A stretch of DNA of 64,000 nucleotides, from contig JADLZK010009224.1 of the NCBI GenBank assembly GCA_015847255.1, forward strand, positions 1,426,001 through 1,490,000. Reading direction: 5' to 3'. Shown here piece by piece: positions 34,759 through 46,558 of the stretch. Source of the DNA: Hyparrhenia diplandra. Lineage: Eukaryota; Streptophyta; Magnoliopsida; Poales; Poaceae. Numbering within the stretch: the first letter of the stretch is position 1; every line of letters begins with the position of its first letter. The notes beneath the pieces were generated by a model, which was not told the DNA's origin, did no database searches, and worked only from the letters and a program-made list of their open reading frames with translations. Both the position numbers and the translations under genes were made by a program.

Positions 34759-35082
34759 CTATAGTTGACACAAGAATGTAGAGTGATGAGTAATTTGACA
34801 AATCTGTATAGTCTATCTAAACCTAGGCGCATGATAACATCAAGATGATTCTAGCAAGGAAACATTCGCTCCATAGGAGATGAGTATTTGTTAACCAATT
34901 TAATTTGTGCTACAATTTAAACACCCAATCTATACAAATTTGGAAATTCCATAGATTTTTCTAGAAATTTGGCAGCAAATTCAATGTACATTTCAACAAA
35001 ATTGGACTCGCTCATAAACTATCATCCAAATGAAAGGACATTGACAATGAACTAATCTGAACGGAGAATGACATGGACATAC
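34759..35082 (-). other. NLR-B intron
   Basis: This 324-bp intron has donor GAG|GTATGTCC and acceptor TATAG|GTACTTC, at the same codon position as the NLR-A intron. It contains nothing else of note. Confidence 0.75.
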
Positions 35083-35939
35083 CTCTTGTGTTGTAAGAAA
35101 TCATGCAGTTCATTTCCAAATTTATCTACATCCCATCTAGCCATGTCGACTTGCTTGTACTTATTTTTATCGAGTTCCACTAACATCTTCTCAAATGTCC
35201 GAGTCAGACTAGGAGTCCTACCAACAGAAATAAATGCGGAACAATCGTAATGTTTCTTAAGCATATCATGCACTGTTCTGGCTAGAGTAGTCTTACCCAA
35301 TCCTCCAACCCCGACAATAGACACTATATTTAGGTCCTGATTAGTTGCATGATCATGAGCATCCTCATTGATCCCTATAGACAACATCCTGATGACTTTA
35401 TCCCTTGACTCCTCGATGCCAACCAGATCAGAATCTTTCCTGTACAGATTGAGGACACGTGGGTCGATGCCGGTGCTCGCGGCAAGATCAGCTCCCACGC
35501 CTCTAAGCGTGTACTTGTCACGGAGCCCAGCCAGCTCGCTAGAGAGTTTCTTGATGTCTTTTATCTTGTCAGATATCTGACGGCGATGCTTGACCTTCTT
35601 CACCGCAGCAGTGGCCTTGCCAAGGATCTTCTTGAAGACATTGGCGTCAGTGGCTGCTGTTGCACACCGTCCGCCCGCCACACGCAGAATAAACTCATCA
35701 ACAACATCCTCCATGTCATACGACAGCCCCCGGATGTGGCGTGCCCAAAGCTTTTGGACCTCAGTGAGCTGGTCCGGTGGAACATGAGACAAGTCCTCCA
35801 GACCAGCTTTCATCATCACAAGCTCCCTAGACAGGGACTCGATGTCGGGCTTGAGGCCCTTCTGCACAACGTATTCCTGCATGAGAAGGTCACCCAGCTT
35901 GGGGGCCAGGCCGGCCATGGCCCCCAAGGCGAGCTCCAT
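35083..35939 (-). CDS. NLR-B exon 1 (coiled coil, EDVID-like motif, P-loop)
   Basis: The start is at 35,939 (MELALGAM) and the exon is open for about 286 codons. The N-terminal coiled-coil domain carries an EDVID-type motif (YDMEDVVDEF, near residue 75). The P-loop GVGGLGKTT is near residue 220, followed by RNBS-A-like ISVGRTPSLTRTFEKML. This is the standard N-terminus of grass CC-NB-ARC receptors, which bind nucleotide at the P-loop. The paralogue NLR-A lies 22 kb downstream on the same strand, so the pair arose by tandem duplication. Confidence 0.9.
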
Positions 35940-36566
35940 GCTTAGCTCGACCGCTCAGTACGTGGAGAGCTGACACACTCTCTCACTATCTGTTTCTTTT
36001 GCTTGCTTGGTACATATGCTCGTCATGTGCATAGCAACAAGTGGTGAGGCTGGAGATTCACGTTACCAAGATCTGGTGTATGAATTCAAATGTCTTCACG
36101 CATATGGCTACCTCGGCCAAGCACATCTCGATTTTCTAAAGTAATGGAAAGCTGTAAGGAGAAAGACAAATTTCGCAAATTTATATGTTCCTGTCGGTCG
36201 GCTTCAAAGTTCGAGGAGCTAAGGAGGATTAGACAAAGTTATAATACTTGTTGTACCATTGGTTTCGGCTGTTGTGTGAAATGTCTGGCGCCTCATGCTT
36301 GTGATCCAAGCTCTCCGTACCACTCCAATAGCCCGAGTTGCGTGCAGAGTACTCCCTCCTTCCCATGTACTTTGAGTTTGAGGAGACATATAATTTAAAT
36401 GTGGCCAAATAAATAAAAAAAAGTATTAATTAATGTTTAGGATACTGTATATGTTTTTCCAATGTTGAACAGCACAGCGGGCAAACCCCTACTGAGAATG
36501 ATACCGAATAGGTGTTATTAGGCTAATGATGCCATATATTTTGTAGTAAATATATTTAGACATACA
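35940..36566. other. NLR-B upstream region
   Basis: This 627-bp stretch is the 5' flank of NLR-B and has no gene. It does not contain the repeat array found upstream of NLR-A. A short TACTCCCTCC word near 36,350 resembles one end of a Stowaway MITE, but its partner end is missing. Confidence 0.45.
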
Positions 36567-37633
36567 CACTACGACCAGAATCTAGATATTTCGTGAGAGG
36601 GAAAAGTAGTCACGAAATACGATTTTACTGTCATGAAAATAATGCGTGAGGGTACACCGTTAAAGAGTAAATGATTTCAATAAAAACAATCATGAACATA
36701 AAAAGTGTAATGAAGTCATCAAAATCTATAATTTTTATTTTGGTCACTTTTTTCCATCGACAAAGTCATAGTATCGTTGTTCACAAATTTAAGATATCTA
36801 TAAGAGAGATATCTGAAATTTGTAAACAATGTTACTATGACTTTGTCGGATGGAAAAATGATCAAAAATAAAAATTCTATATGTTGATGAGATGCACAAT
36901 TTTTGTATTCATGACTTTTCAACTAAAATCTTTTTTCTCCTTCAAAATGTTGCTTGATTTGTCATTTTTTGAAATCCAAAAATTAAATTGGTAGATCAAA
37001 GTCACCTGAAAAATAACAAAAAAGTAATAGCTGTAAGAACACAATAAATTGATATAGCAAGATTTTAGAAATATTTAGGAAAAGGAATCACCACATTTGG
37101 AGTTAGCATGAGGGAGAAAAGACTAGTTATAAAATTTTGTTGTAGATTAAAATGAAAAACTTGTGTTCGGTTTCTTAAATTTTAAGTATTTAGGCAATTA
37201 CTTTTCAGTGGAAAAACATCAACCCATATTTCGTGAGAGTCCGTGACGGCTACCCTCTCATGAAAATAAGGTTGCCACCAAGTTTGTATCGGTGTTTTTC
37301 ATAGCTGTTTGCAAAGTATATTGTGAGAGTAAACTTTCGCGAATGGATTTCATGTGAATTTGGTATTTTTGTGAGAGGTGACCTTCACAAATGGATTTCA
37401 TGGCAGTGGAATTTGACTCTCTTGAAAATGATCACTCTCATAAAAATGAGTTTTTGAGGGGGTATTTAAATACTCTCACGAAGCAACTAATTTTCATGAC
37501 GGTGTGTGGAGACTCTTATGAAAATACATTTTTCGTGGTTGGATTTGTGTCTCTCTCATAAAAATATTATTTTCTATTTTTTCACTCTCACGAAAAATCA
37601 TCCCTCGCAAAAAATATCAAGTTTCTAGTAGTG
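36567..37633. mobile_element. CACTA-5, 1.07-kb non-autonomous CACTA element
   Basis: The left end is CACTACGACCAGAATC and the right end CACTACTAGAAACTTG on the other strand, with the 3-bp duplication ACA (36,564-36,566; 37,634-37,636). Subterminal words of the type CTCTCACGAAAAT and TTTCGTGAGAG repeat many times in both orientations. This motif differs from those of the other four CACTAs, so it is a separate family. There is no coding capacity. It lies between NLR-B and TPS1. Confidence 0.88.
36740..36862. repeat. Long hairpin inside CACTA-5
   Basis: Inverted arms of about 55 bp flank a short centre near 36,800. For example CATCGACAAAGTCATAGTA on the left is mirrored by TACTATGACTTTGTCGGATG on the right. 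A transcript would fold into a near-perfect hairpin that could feed small-RNA processing. Confidence 0.7.
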
Positions 37634-38025
37634 ACAAATTGTTAATACTATTTTCTATATATCTTGTAAACTTAAATATTATTGTCTCCTCGAAGTATGA
37701 GAAGAATATCTATTTTGGAATGGAGCGGTTAGCTCTTGACCTAGGCACTCAGGGTCGGGTGGGTATGTGAAGTAACATTTTTTTGGCAACCTAAAAGAGA
37801 AGCAAGAACCACTGCAGGTATACTTATTTGTGATTCTCGAGGTACACATAGGCTGCACGTACCCACCCACGCATGATAAGCTTTCTACAAGTTGAATGTT
37901 TCATGGTTGTTTCTAGTATTCCACACGGGAAATTCATACTTCGATTCTAATGAGAGAAGTATTTAGCATATGGAACATCTTATATATATGGACCAGCAGT
38001 ACCTACCATCAACATTTTGATAAAT
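37634..38025. other. Intergenic, no gene seen
   Basis: This is about 390 bp of AT-rich sequence between CACTA-5 and the retroposon. I see no gene or repeat structure in it. Confidence 0.4.
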
Positions 38026-38040
38026 ATTAAAGATCAAATA

Positions 38041-38454
38041 TTCAAGACCATGTGATGGAAGAAGCTGAAGAGTGATGGCCGACAAGGGCTGATCGATGAG
38101 AACCCTCTACAGGATCGTCTAGCTGTGAGAGGGATCGTGAGGATTGTCTTTGATGCGTAGGATCTAAAGTAGGATGAAACAGGTTCTGTTCGCCTTGGAT
38201 ATGGCATTTGAGTACTTCTGGTGGTTGCTCTAGTGAAGGTTTAAACTCTGTTAGCTGTTGGTTTCTGATACTTCAGTAAGTTGAGGTAATATTTGTGATG
38301 TTAAGTCCTTTTGCTAGTTTCTGAACTGTAGTTGGGTACGTATATCTGGTGGTGGCGTGTTGCCACTTTCTAAACTTGATGCCTGTAATATCCCCAAATG
38401 CTTATGTGTTTCCGTTGCATGGTAATGGAATTGGGTATCCCGGTTGGAAAAAAA
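38041..38454 (+). mobile_element. 5'-truncated LINE-like retroposon
   Basis: A 414-bp insert ends in a short A tract and is flanked by a perfect 15-bp direct repeat, ATTAAAGATCAAATA (38,026-38,040 and 38,455-38,469). This is the signature of target-primed reverse transcription. The perfect repeat suggests a recent event. The 3' end (GGAATTGGGTATCCCGGTTGG before the tail) resembles grass LINE tails. No RT domain is left, so a retroposed host transcript is also possible. Confidence 0.75.
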
Positions 38455-38577
38455 ATTAAAGATCAAATAGTGAAATGGCCTTGTATACACCACATGCTTT
38501 AGGATTGGACACGAGTTTAATGTTCTGTGAGTAGCCACACAACTAGTAGTAACACCTCTGTATTTTGATGATAGATA

Positions 38578-41500
38578 TTAAACAGGGACATGTTTCAGGA
38601 ACAGGGAGGTCATGAGACTTTGGTTGTTGCCGCTGTATGTGAAGGCATCATCGCCGTTGCAGTAGAGGACTTCACAAGTCCTGGCATAGTTGATCACTGT
38701 GAACTGCACTATCGGCAGCAACCCTCGGTCTATCTCCATGCAAGCGCGGTTCATCCTCTTCCATGCTTCGTCTGCCATTACTCTGAGAGCTGTTGCAGCC
38801 TCGTCGCCTGTAGTGCAATGCTCCTTCATATAGGATTCCAATGAGCTGACAGAATCCATCTTTCTTTTCCCACTCTGCACACACAAGTGTGTCTACATTA
38901 ATCCAAGCTCTATTAAAGTCTCAGGTATCTTGTTCTAGCAAGCCAAGCCTTACAAATACAGAACTTATGAGATTATATGTATCTTCTAGAAAATAGGCGT
39001 ACATACCTTGTAAGCAGCAATATCATTAAGGAAACGTCCTATCTGTCCAAGGTCACGGACCAAGTCGGGAACGTCTCTCGCCCACTCGAATGCTTCATTT
39101 GTTGCCTTGTGACCAGCAGCCATTAGTGTTGCCAGGGTTACGGAAGATGGACCTATGCTCAATGTAGAAACGGCTACCTGGTCTCTGAAACTCGGCACGT
39201 AATTCTCATGATACCATTTGGCCTCCTCGAGGTAATATTTTGATAAAGATACATACTGTAACAACAAAGACATAATTGGACCTCGATCGATCTTAAATGA
39301 ATTAAAATAACTTACATGCATGAAACACACTTCACGTTATTCTAAGCTTTGAGTAGAATTCGGACATAAGGTAACTAATTTGTCCAGGTGTGAGACTCAC
39401 TTCTTTTCGGACATAAGGTAAACGGTACTTTTCATCCGGTTCCAGTGCATCCTCCAACTCAGTATAAGTACTCAATATTTTCATGTACAACTTGTGCAGA
39501 TATTGAGGTAGAATCGAAACTGCACCCTCGTTCCATCTGCAAATTACGATACAAACCCGCACAAATATTCTTCGTTAAGTTATGTGTACTGTGACACACA
39601 ATCATGGTTCTGAGCGAAAGACAACGGATTCTTAATTAGCAAAGCAATGTAGGTAGACAAAAAAAAAAAAAAAAACTGAATATTGGTAAAACTTTAGAAA
39701 GCAAACTACCTTTCCAGAGCTTGGTTAAATTTTTTGCTTTCGTCGATGGTGGCATGGACATCAAAGGTATCATCCATTAAGACCGTCAATGCCATTAGCT
39801 TGGAAAATATTATACGTGCGCGAGAGTTTTCCTCCCCGTTCAACATTGCGAAGGCCCAAAAGTACAAATCAACCCCACGGTTCCGTGCATAGGGTAACTT
39901 GACATTCTCGTAGAGCTCTTTCCACCAGCTTATTTAGGTAATAAAATCCACATCAGTAAGAAAACTGTAGAAACAGATACAATAATAAAAGGATGCATAT
40001 CTTTACTAACACATTAACAATTAATCAGAAAATTTTGACAGGCCACTGGTCCATCTTAATAGATCATGTTATTTAACTATTGACTTTAATAGATCATGTT
40101 ATTTAACTATTCATCTTATTCAAAAACTATAAAAATATTATTTAATTTGTTATGATATATTTTATCATTAGATTAATTTTTAATATAATTTAATTTTTTA
40201 TATATATTTTCAGAACTTTTTCAGTAAGATGAATGATAAAACGTGAAGTTTTAAAGTCAACAAAAACGCTTACATTTATGGGTAGAGGTAGTATTATTCA
40301 ATGGTAGTTGTATTTCCGCATATAAAACTACATCAATAGCTATGTCCAATGTAATTACATGAAATAGAATTTGGAATATGCTATGAAAAGTCAAAGAAAA
40401 TTATATAACTTTATTGCCTCTCCTAAAAATCGATGACTAAGATTAATTTCTTATATCTCACACCCGGTAGAGTTTAAGAGGAACGATTTGAGACTAAGTA
40501 CAAAAACAACATATATAGTTCAACCTGATATTCTTCACAGCAACACTATCTGGTTAATGCTGCACGATTGGATTATAATATTACATGTAGAGTGGAGTTT
40601 GTGGAGCACCTCTTTAGGTGCTCTCACAACCCACACTTTTTTTTCTCGAATTGTGTGTGTGGAGCTATTTGGTCTGAAAACGTGGAGTGAAGGATCTCCA
40701 AACACCCCGGCCCCCGGTAGTCGTATCTTAGGCCTTGTTTGGATCTAGTACGGTAAATCTGGTTATAAAGAAAAACTAGATAGGGATGCTTGGAGACTTG
40801 TTTTTCTCTTTTCTAATGACATGTCTGCCCCTTACCTCTAATTAGGGATGAAAATGAAAAACGATAATTTCTGATTTTCCAAAGTCGTTTTCGAGATTTT
40901 TTCCAATTTTCATGCCTAAAAAAAAATGGTACGGGTAAACAAAAAAAAAAAAAGGAAAATGATAGTGGTCAAAATAAACGGAAAATGAAAGCGGAAACAA
41001 TTTTACCCTCTTCCGACCGTTTCCAAAGATTCCCCTATTTAACCAGTACTTTACTGTTGGTAGTTACCGAATCAAAGGCGCACACAAGAAACATGCACAT
41101 AAGGCGAATAGTTTTTGAAACCATCAAGATCAGCCTAACACTTGAGATTATTTCTCCTTGTTTCTTCTATCCTTTACACGCGACACGTATGAGCCTTACA
41201 TGTCTTCGTAGATTAATATGATGTTGGTTGTTAGCCTGTCTACTGCTACCTTGTACGAGAACTAATACATGTATGTATCCATCAAAAACTATGTTGGATG
41301 AATTCTTAGAATATGAATGGGAAGATGTGGCGGTTTTATGACGATGACATGCTTGGAGTTCATCTTTAGGAAACCTACAACCTCTACTGGAGGAGTAACC
41401 CTAATAATTCATGTTTTTATCAAAAAGCTATGTCAAGACAACTTAGAACTTGATCGTTTATTTGTGTTATTGTCAAGAACTGTGGTGATGTTATGAGTTA

Positions 41501-43798
41501 TATGGTTCTTCTCATTTCCTACAGTTTGGTGAGTTATCATACATTTCAATCGTTATCGCTGTATTTTCCTGCTAACTATAACATTTTTGAAATTACCGAA
41601 TACTGGCGCCGTATTCGTTTTTCGAAAATATCATATCGATTTCATTTTCAGAAAAAAAAAGAAAATGAAAGTGATTTGACCTCCTTCTGATCTTTTTCCA
41701 ACCATTTTCATCCCTACGTCTAATTACCTAGTACAATGGCAAAGCGTCATAAATATCCAAAAAAACTTTGAAGGGCAACATATGTTTTACCTGACATAAA
41801 CTAGTTTTAGCTAGTAGAGACTAGATTATAGGTTTTTAATAAACTGGATGTCTAGTTTTCAGAATCTAGAAACATGTTGGGCTTGTTTGGTTCAAGCCAA
41901 CGGTCACCACGCCTAACCTGCATCGAGTTGTAGTTGCGGCAGGGTTTTCGGCGCCACACTCTGTGTCGTGATTTGTACTAAGAACCGTGGCGGGGCCTCA
42001 TTTAAGTCAGCAACCACACACAGTCGTCATCCTCGTGACAAGCCACCCTTTGTGGCAGGGCGGGCTGCAGCCCTGAACCAAACACCCTCCTAATGCAAAG
42101 GCCATCATGTAGATGTATGTTTTTTCATGTGTCCTTTTCTTACTCTAACAATGATTTAGTAAGTCATAATTAACCATCAACATGAGTTTTTTTTCTACAG
42201 TCGTTCAATATACCTTTCAATTAACCAAACACCCTCCACTTCTTTTTATCTGCCACTTTTTTAGCCTTAAATTTTTTAAAGTAGCTATCATTCTCATTTC
42301 TCGATATACCTTTTCCGGCCTCTTCCATATACACATGTCCATACTCTTTTTCATGTTTTCTAAGCGCCAACCTTTGTCATCTTTTCTAGTTCTCATGTCC
42401 ATATCTAAAGTCATAGTTAAATTCAGATGGACAGAGTAGAGTTTAGACTTACAGGCAGAATTCCTGGAGTTCTTTGAGGTGGATTAACCTATTGATGTTA
42501 TAGCTCAGCCTTGAAAGCTCCAGCAGCGTAGTGTTGTGCACCTCTTCCTGCTCGTACTCGCTGATGTAGTGCATGGCCTCCATTGGACGCGGGTAACGGG
42601 GAGTGGAATGTCGAGGGCACGGGAGATCTGATCTGCCAGAGGAGACTTTAGGCGGCTTTTCATAGCCTTGAGGTGGCACCCGGTGAATTTGATTGCATCG
42701 TCAAGAGCATTCTCGCCAGGCACTGCCATGTAAGCCGCATTGTACAGGCTGAGCATCCCCTTTAGGTCGCTGGTCAAAGCAAGGATGAAATTACCCGTGC
42801 CATCTCTAAACTTGTCAAACACATCTGGATGCAAATTAGAGAAAAGCTTCTGTAAAATGCAGCTCATCTTTTGTCATTCATACATTTTTTAAGAAAGGTA
42901 TATCCAAAAAGGTATCTACCTATATATATAGGAGAGTCCTATTTAGCAGAAGTTCCAAGCAGTTGCCAAGTTGCGGATGGAAAATTATGGTTACCTGGGG
43001 AAACCCAAAATCCATGTTGCCGAAGCAGACGAAAGCGAAGGGCAACCATGTGAAGTTCTTTTGAGTTCTCAAATTCTTGCTCCTGACAGTGGACACGTCT
43101 TAGCGCCACCTCAATCTCCTCTAGAAAGTGATTGTCTATGCCGAGGCGTTCGAGTGTGTCCACCAAAGTTATTGTCTCGGCAGCACTCATGTCATTACCG
43201 GCCTCAAACATACGCCGTACGTCCTTCTTGAGATGCTCTGCTTTCTCTTTCATGCTCTCATCGGACATCTGTATGAACAGATAAATAAAACCACAACTGT
43301 TCTAATTTTTCCCCTTGTTGTTAGGACAAGTAAGCTAGTATAAATTTGCACTAGCAAGTTTATCGTAATGATACAAAAAAAAAAAAAAGAGAAGAATGAA
43401 TGAATGAATGAAGAATGTGCATGCCTGCAAGGTGGGAGGGGTGTGTGTGATAAAGAAGTCACCCCACACGCATGGTTCAAAGGGGCTATCTTCGGCATCG
43501 TTCATTGGCCCACGGATATCGTCCTGGTAGCTGCAGGTTTTCTTGTATAGCCTCTTGGCATCGGCTGTTTTTCTTTCAATACTTAGAGTAGTGTTTCTAA
43601 TGGGGAGCCTAAGAGCAAGTTGATATGAGTTTGTAATTTTTGTATGGCAAAACGGGGTGCAGGGGAAGTAATTAATACCGAGATTGCCACGCCCTCTGCG
43701 CACCGCCCACACGCCCCTGGAAGCGTTGCCATGGAGCTCCACCTCGTTGGGTTCATAGTCATAGAACGAAGCTGTGTGCTTGTGTTGCAATGATGCAT
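38578..43798 (-). CDS. TPS1, sesquiterpene-synthase-like gene (one frameshift)
   Basis: This is a class I terpene synthase, which ionises a prenyl diphosphate (farnesyl diphosphate is likely, as no plastid transit peptide is seen). Exons: leader (from 43,798), one ending at 43,425 (PCVWGDFF), 43,268-42,995, 42,824-42,453, 39,928-39,710, 39,536-39,401, 39,255-39,007 and 38,874-38,578. Motifs: RNR (RxR type) before YFW, aspartate-rich DDTFD in LMDDTFDVHAT, and LNDIAAYK at the second metal site. From MSDESM on, all exon phases agree except for one missing G in a G-run (42,598-42,601; TPS2 has five), which breaks exon 4. The leader and second exon junction is unresolved. TPS2 is its tandem paralogue. 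About 130 bp near 40,593-40,723 and a hAT element in the big intron are absent from TPS2. Confidence 0.85.
40731..41870. mobile_element. MITE in TPS1 intron, shared with TPS2
   Basis: It starts GGCCTTGTTTGGATCTAGTA. The same element is in the matching TPS2 intron (53,058-53,377), so it predates the gene duplication. Here it is swollen by a hAT insertion (40,843-41,716), and its right end has been lost. Confidence 0.65.
40843..41716. mobile_element. Ac/Ds-like hAT element in TPS1 intron
   Basis: The terminal inverted repeats TAGGGATGAAAATG and CATTTTCATCCCTA match the Ac-type consensus. An 8-bp target duplication with one mismatch (CCTCTAAT at 40,835-40,842, CGTCTAAT at 41,717-41,724) flanks the 874-bp insert. 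TPS2 shows the uninterrupted site CCCTCTAATTAACTAG near 53,187. There is no transposase, so it is a non-autonomous Ds-like copy inserted after the TPS duplication. Confidence 0.85.
41879..42088. mobile_element. Small MITE in TPS1 intron
   Basis: The ends GGGCTTGTTTGGTTCA and, inverted, GGGTGTTTGGTTCAGG enclose about 210 bp. It is absent from the matching TPS2 intron. The target duplication is not clear (Harbinger/Tourist-like ends). Confidence 0.5.
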
Positions 43799-44234
43799 CT
43801 TGCTCTGATGTGTCTATACTATAGTATAAGTTTCCATTTATAGAGCTTTGATTTGCACAGGAACCAGAATAGGTAGATGACAAATCAGAGTGACTACGGA
43901 TTAGTTAATTAATAGGAATGGTGATGAGTTATTAAGCAAGATTGGGGCGTTCCCCAAGGTCCGATCTGTCGTATACGTCCTTGCTCGATATGGCAAGGCG
44001 GCAAATGACCAGCTAGCGGCGGAGCCCACGTGGGCTGTGTCGGCACAGCAAAAGCTCCCGTCACGTGAGCTTGGAGCAGCTGAGATGCTCATCGATCGCC
44101 GGGAGATTTCATTGAGAAAGAGTATCACCAGAGTATCCCGTCAGTGAGCTAAAAGCTAGCAAGAAAGAAGGCAACAGCTTGCAAAACATGCCACGAGTTT
44201 TTTTTTTTTTTTGACAACAAAAAACAAGCCCGCG
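43799..44234 (-). promoter_or_regulatory. TPS1 promoter region
   Basis: A TATA box (CTCTATAAATGG on the minus strand, core at 43,838-43,843) lies about 40 bp upstream of the first ATG. The text from 43,900 to about 44,165, including CGTTCCCCAAGGTCCGATC, is repeated upstream of TPS2 (55,625-55,890), so the promoter was duplicated with the gene. The flank is cut off by the LTR element at 44,240. Confidence 0.6.
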
Positions 44235-44239
44235 ACTTG

Positions 44240-44790
44240 TGTCAGAACCGGCTAGATTGGGTCGGAACTGACACGAGATCGTCGGTCGTTGGGCGATGAG
44301 ATGGAGGTGGAGGCGGCGGGACGGCGGGCAGCGGCGTGGCGGGAGGGGGGCGCCCGGGCGGCGGGCGGCGGCGGCGTGCAGCAGGAGGGAGGAGGGGGCG
44401 TAAAGCAGCAGAGAGAGAAGGGAGATTGGAAAAATTTTCTTTACTTACTTGTTGCCCTGAAAGAGATTGAGACTTCTTACTTTTTATAGCCCGGTGGTGG
44501 GACTTGTATCGCGAACCAATCTCTCTAAAAGGTTTCCGATTGGAATACCTTTTTACAAGCATATCCTATTTATTTTCCTAATAAGGGTCTTCATTATAGA
44601 TGGAATATCCCCTTGCACACCAAAAAGTCTAAGATAATCCTAGATAATTTCCTCCTTTATTGCTGAATTAATTGCCGAAGAATCCGCGGAAGGGCGGAGG
44701 AGGCGGGCGGCGCCTTTGCCGGGTGGCACGGGCTGGTGCCCTCGGGCTGGCGGGCCTATCCTTCTGGGCCCTATTTCTAGGGTCATGATA
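44240..44790 (-). repeat. 3' LTR (element orientation) of the 3.6-kb element
   Basis: 551-bp direct repeat of 47,318-47,879. The two differ by scattered substitutions and small indels, so the insertion is not brand new. Confidence 0.9.
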
Positions 44791-45749
44791 TCTCCCCTCT
44801 TCTTCGACCGGCGGCGTCCTCGCTACTGGATGAAAGTCCATTCGTCACACACGGGTGGAGGTCCGCTGCACCCGGCATGATGAGCTCAACTTGCAGGATC
44901 AGCTTGCCATGCACGGGTTCCCGAGAATCATGTTCTCCCTGTGGAGCAAACTCAAGAGATAGTGGAGGTTCCCGATGTAGCCGTGGTAGATGTATTGGTG
45001 GGACAAAGACGCCCCTGGCTGCGATGCTTTGTCTATCGACGGGCCGCGGCGGGAGCTCCCTTTAGAACTCCCACCCTCAAGGTGCCGATGCACCATGTCG
45101 CGAGGCGGGGCTCTCGAGAAACAAGAAGTGCTCATTGGGCGGAGGCGTTGGCGAAGAGCGGAAGAAGGCGCCAGATGGTGATCTCACGGCAAGTAGGGGT
45201 AGCAACCAAATTCAACATCGTCGCGTACATGAAGGAGCCGACGTCGAGCGGGGAGGGAGAAAGGCCGGGTGTGCCCCTCTCTGGCGTCGGTGATGTGGGC
45301 GTTGTCGATGGTGAGGAAGAGGCGTATCCATGCCATCGTGGAAGGCGACCCGTGGTGGGGCGATGTGGTGGGCGCCCGTGCTACATGCCACCCAACGGGG
45401 ATGGCGGTCGGTGAAGCCGGACGTCGGTGCGATCGTGTAGGCGCCCAAGGCGAGGAAGTTCGTCCATTTGACGCGCCTTGAAGCAAAGCCTCCAAAGCAG
45501 CGGCAAAGAAGTGGAGAGGAAGATGGAAGGTAGAAACGGCCGTCGAAGAGGAGGAGGCCGTCCTCAACCGTCACGGCCCTGGGGCGGCGATCCGGCGCGA
45601 GATCTTTGGTCCTCCGATTAATGCTTTGTTGTAAGCTGTCACGAAGACTCAGTGAATGTGTTGTAGAGGTCCAAGGCGTCGCATGCCTTGAACGTTTCCC
45701 AGTGGGAGGAAGTGTCCGGACGCCGGCGAAGATTCCCGACCTGAGCAAG

Positions 45750-46558
45750 TCACGGCCGGGGGCGCCCCTCGGCGGAGGCTGGGCCGTGAATGTGCTCGAG
45801 GCGCCGTCGTGGTAATGCGCAGCTCGTGGTCGCGAAGTCCCATGTCACCCGCCCAAGGCATGCCAGGATGAGCGTCGGCGTCGTTGCCCACATGCATGGC
45901 GGTATCGCGTCGATGTCGAAGAATCTTGGCGTCGACGACGCGTAGTGGTATACGTCGAAGGCGGCAGCCTGGCATGTCAAAGTAGCGGTGCAAGTGGCGA
46001 TCAACACACGTGACCGGCTGAGTCGGGAGGCTGCGTGGTGGTCACCACGGGGTCAATGTAGTTGTGCGTTGCTCGAGTCGCGATGATGTTGATGCCCGTG
46101 TGAGATGATGCCGACGAGGTATAAAGAGTGAGCACCACGTACCGGGGAGTCGGGGTCCCCGAAAAGGGCCCTGAGGTCGGCGCTCTCCTGTTTGACGTCC
46201 ACTAGTGGAACGCTCTCATGGTCGTCGGTGTAGTCGTTGAAGATCGTTATGTCGAAGAGGTGCTTGCACTTGTGACCTCGCGTGAGCGGCTCGTCAGTTT
46301 GAAGCAAAGGCCGGCCTTGCGTTGTTCCGTCATGTCCTCTGGTGTCAGCCGTTTGAATGACCGAGTCGATGGTGCTACTGCTGACGGGGCGGGCGCCTCG
46401 GGGGCGGCCATCAGGGCAAGAGGCGTAGGCGCCTTAACCTTCTCTTTGGCTTGCCGGGGGTTGTAGAGGATGGCGAGGCGTCGCTCGTACGCCCGGCGAG
46501 AGACATGGCTGCCTCCATGTCCTCGCATCTCGACGTCGCGTCTTGGTGGCTCGCCCAT
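45750..46558 (-). pseudogene. gag zinc-knuckle and protease remnant
   Basis: The piece 46,558-46,247 has RSFKRLTPEDMTEQRKAGLC, typical of Ty3/gypsy gag just before a CCHC knuckle. The knuckle's second half (LTRGHKCKHLF) continues in another frame from 46,307. Downstream pieces to 45,750 (HVGNDADAHPG, FDIDAIP, VTWDF) resemble the protease region. All are broken by frame changes. Confidence 0.65.

Noticed and set aside
36340..36390. Stowaway MITE at TACTCCCTCC
   Set aside because: Only one end is present and no partner inverted repeat or TA-flanked second end was found.
40000..40280. Separate transposon in the TPS1 intron (TTAATAGATCATG direct repeat)
   Set aside because: Similar AT-rich sequence lies at the same place in TPS2, and clear terminal repeats are lacking. 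Only a short ~30-bp tandem duplication is supported.
45184..45748. 178-codon ORF in the LTR element
   Set aside because: Conflicts with the gag and protease frames and shows no domain. Probably a chance ORF in GC-rich sequence.
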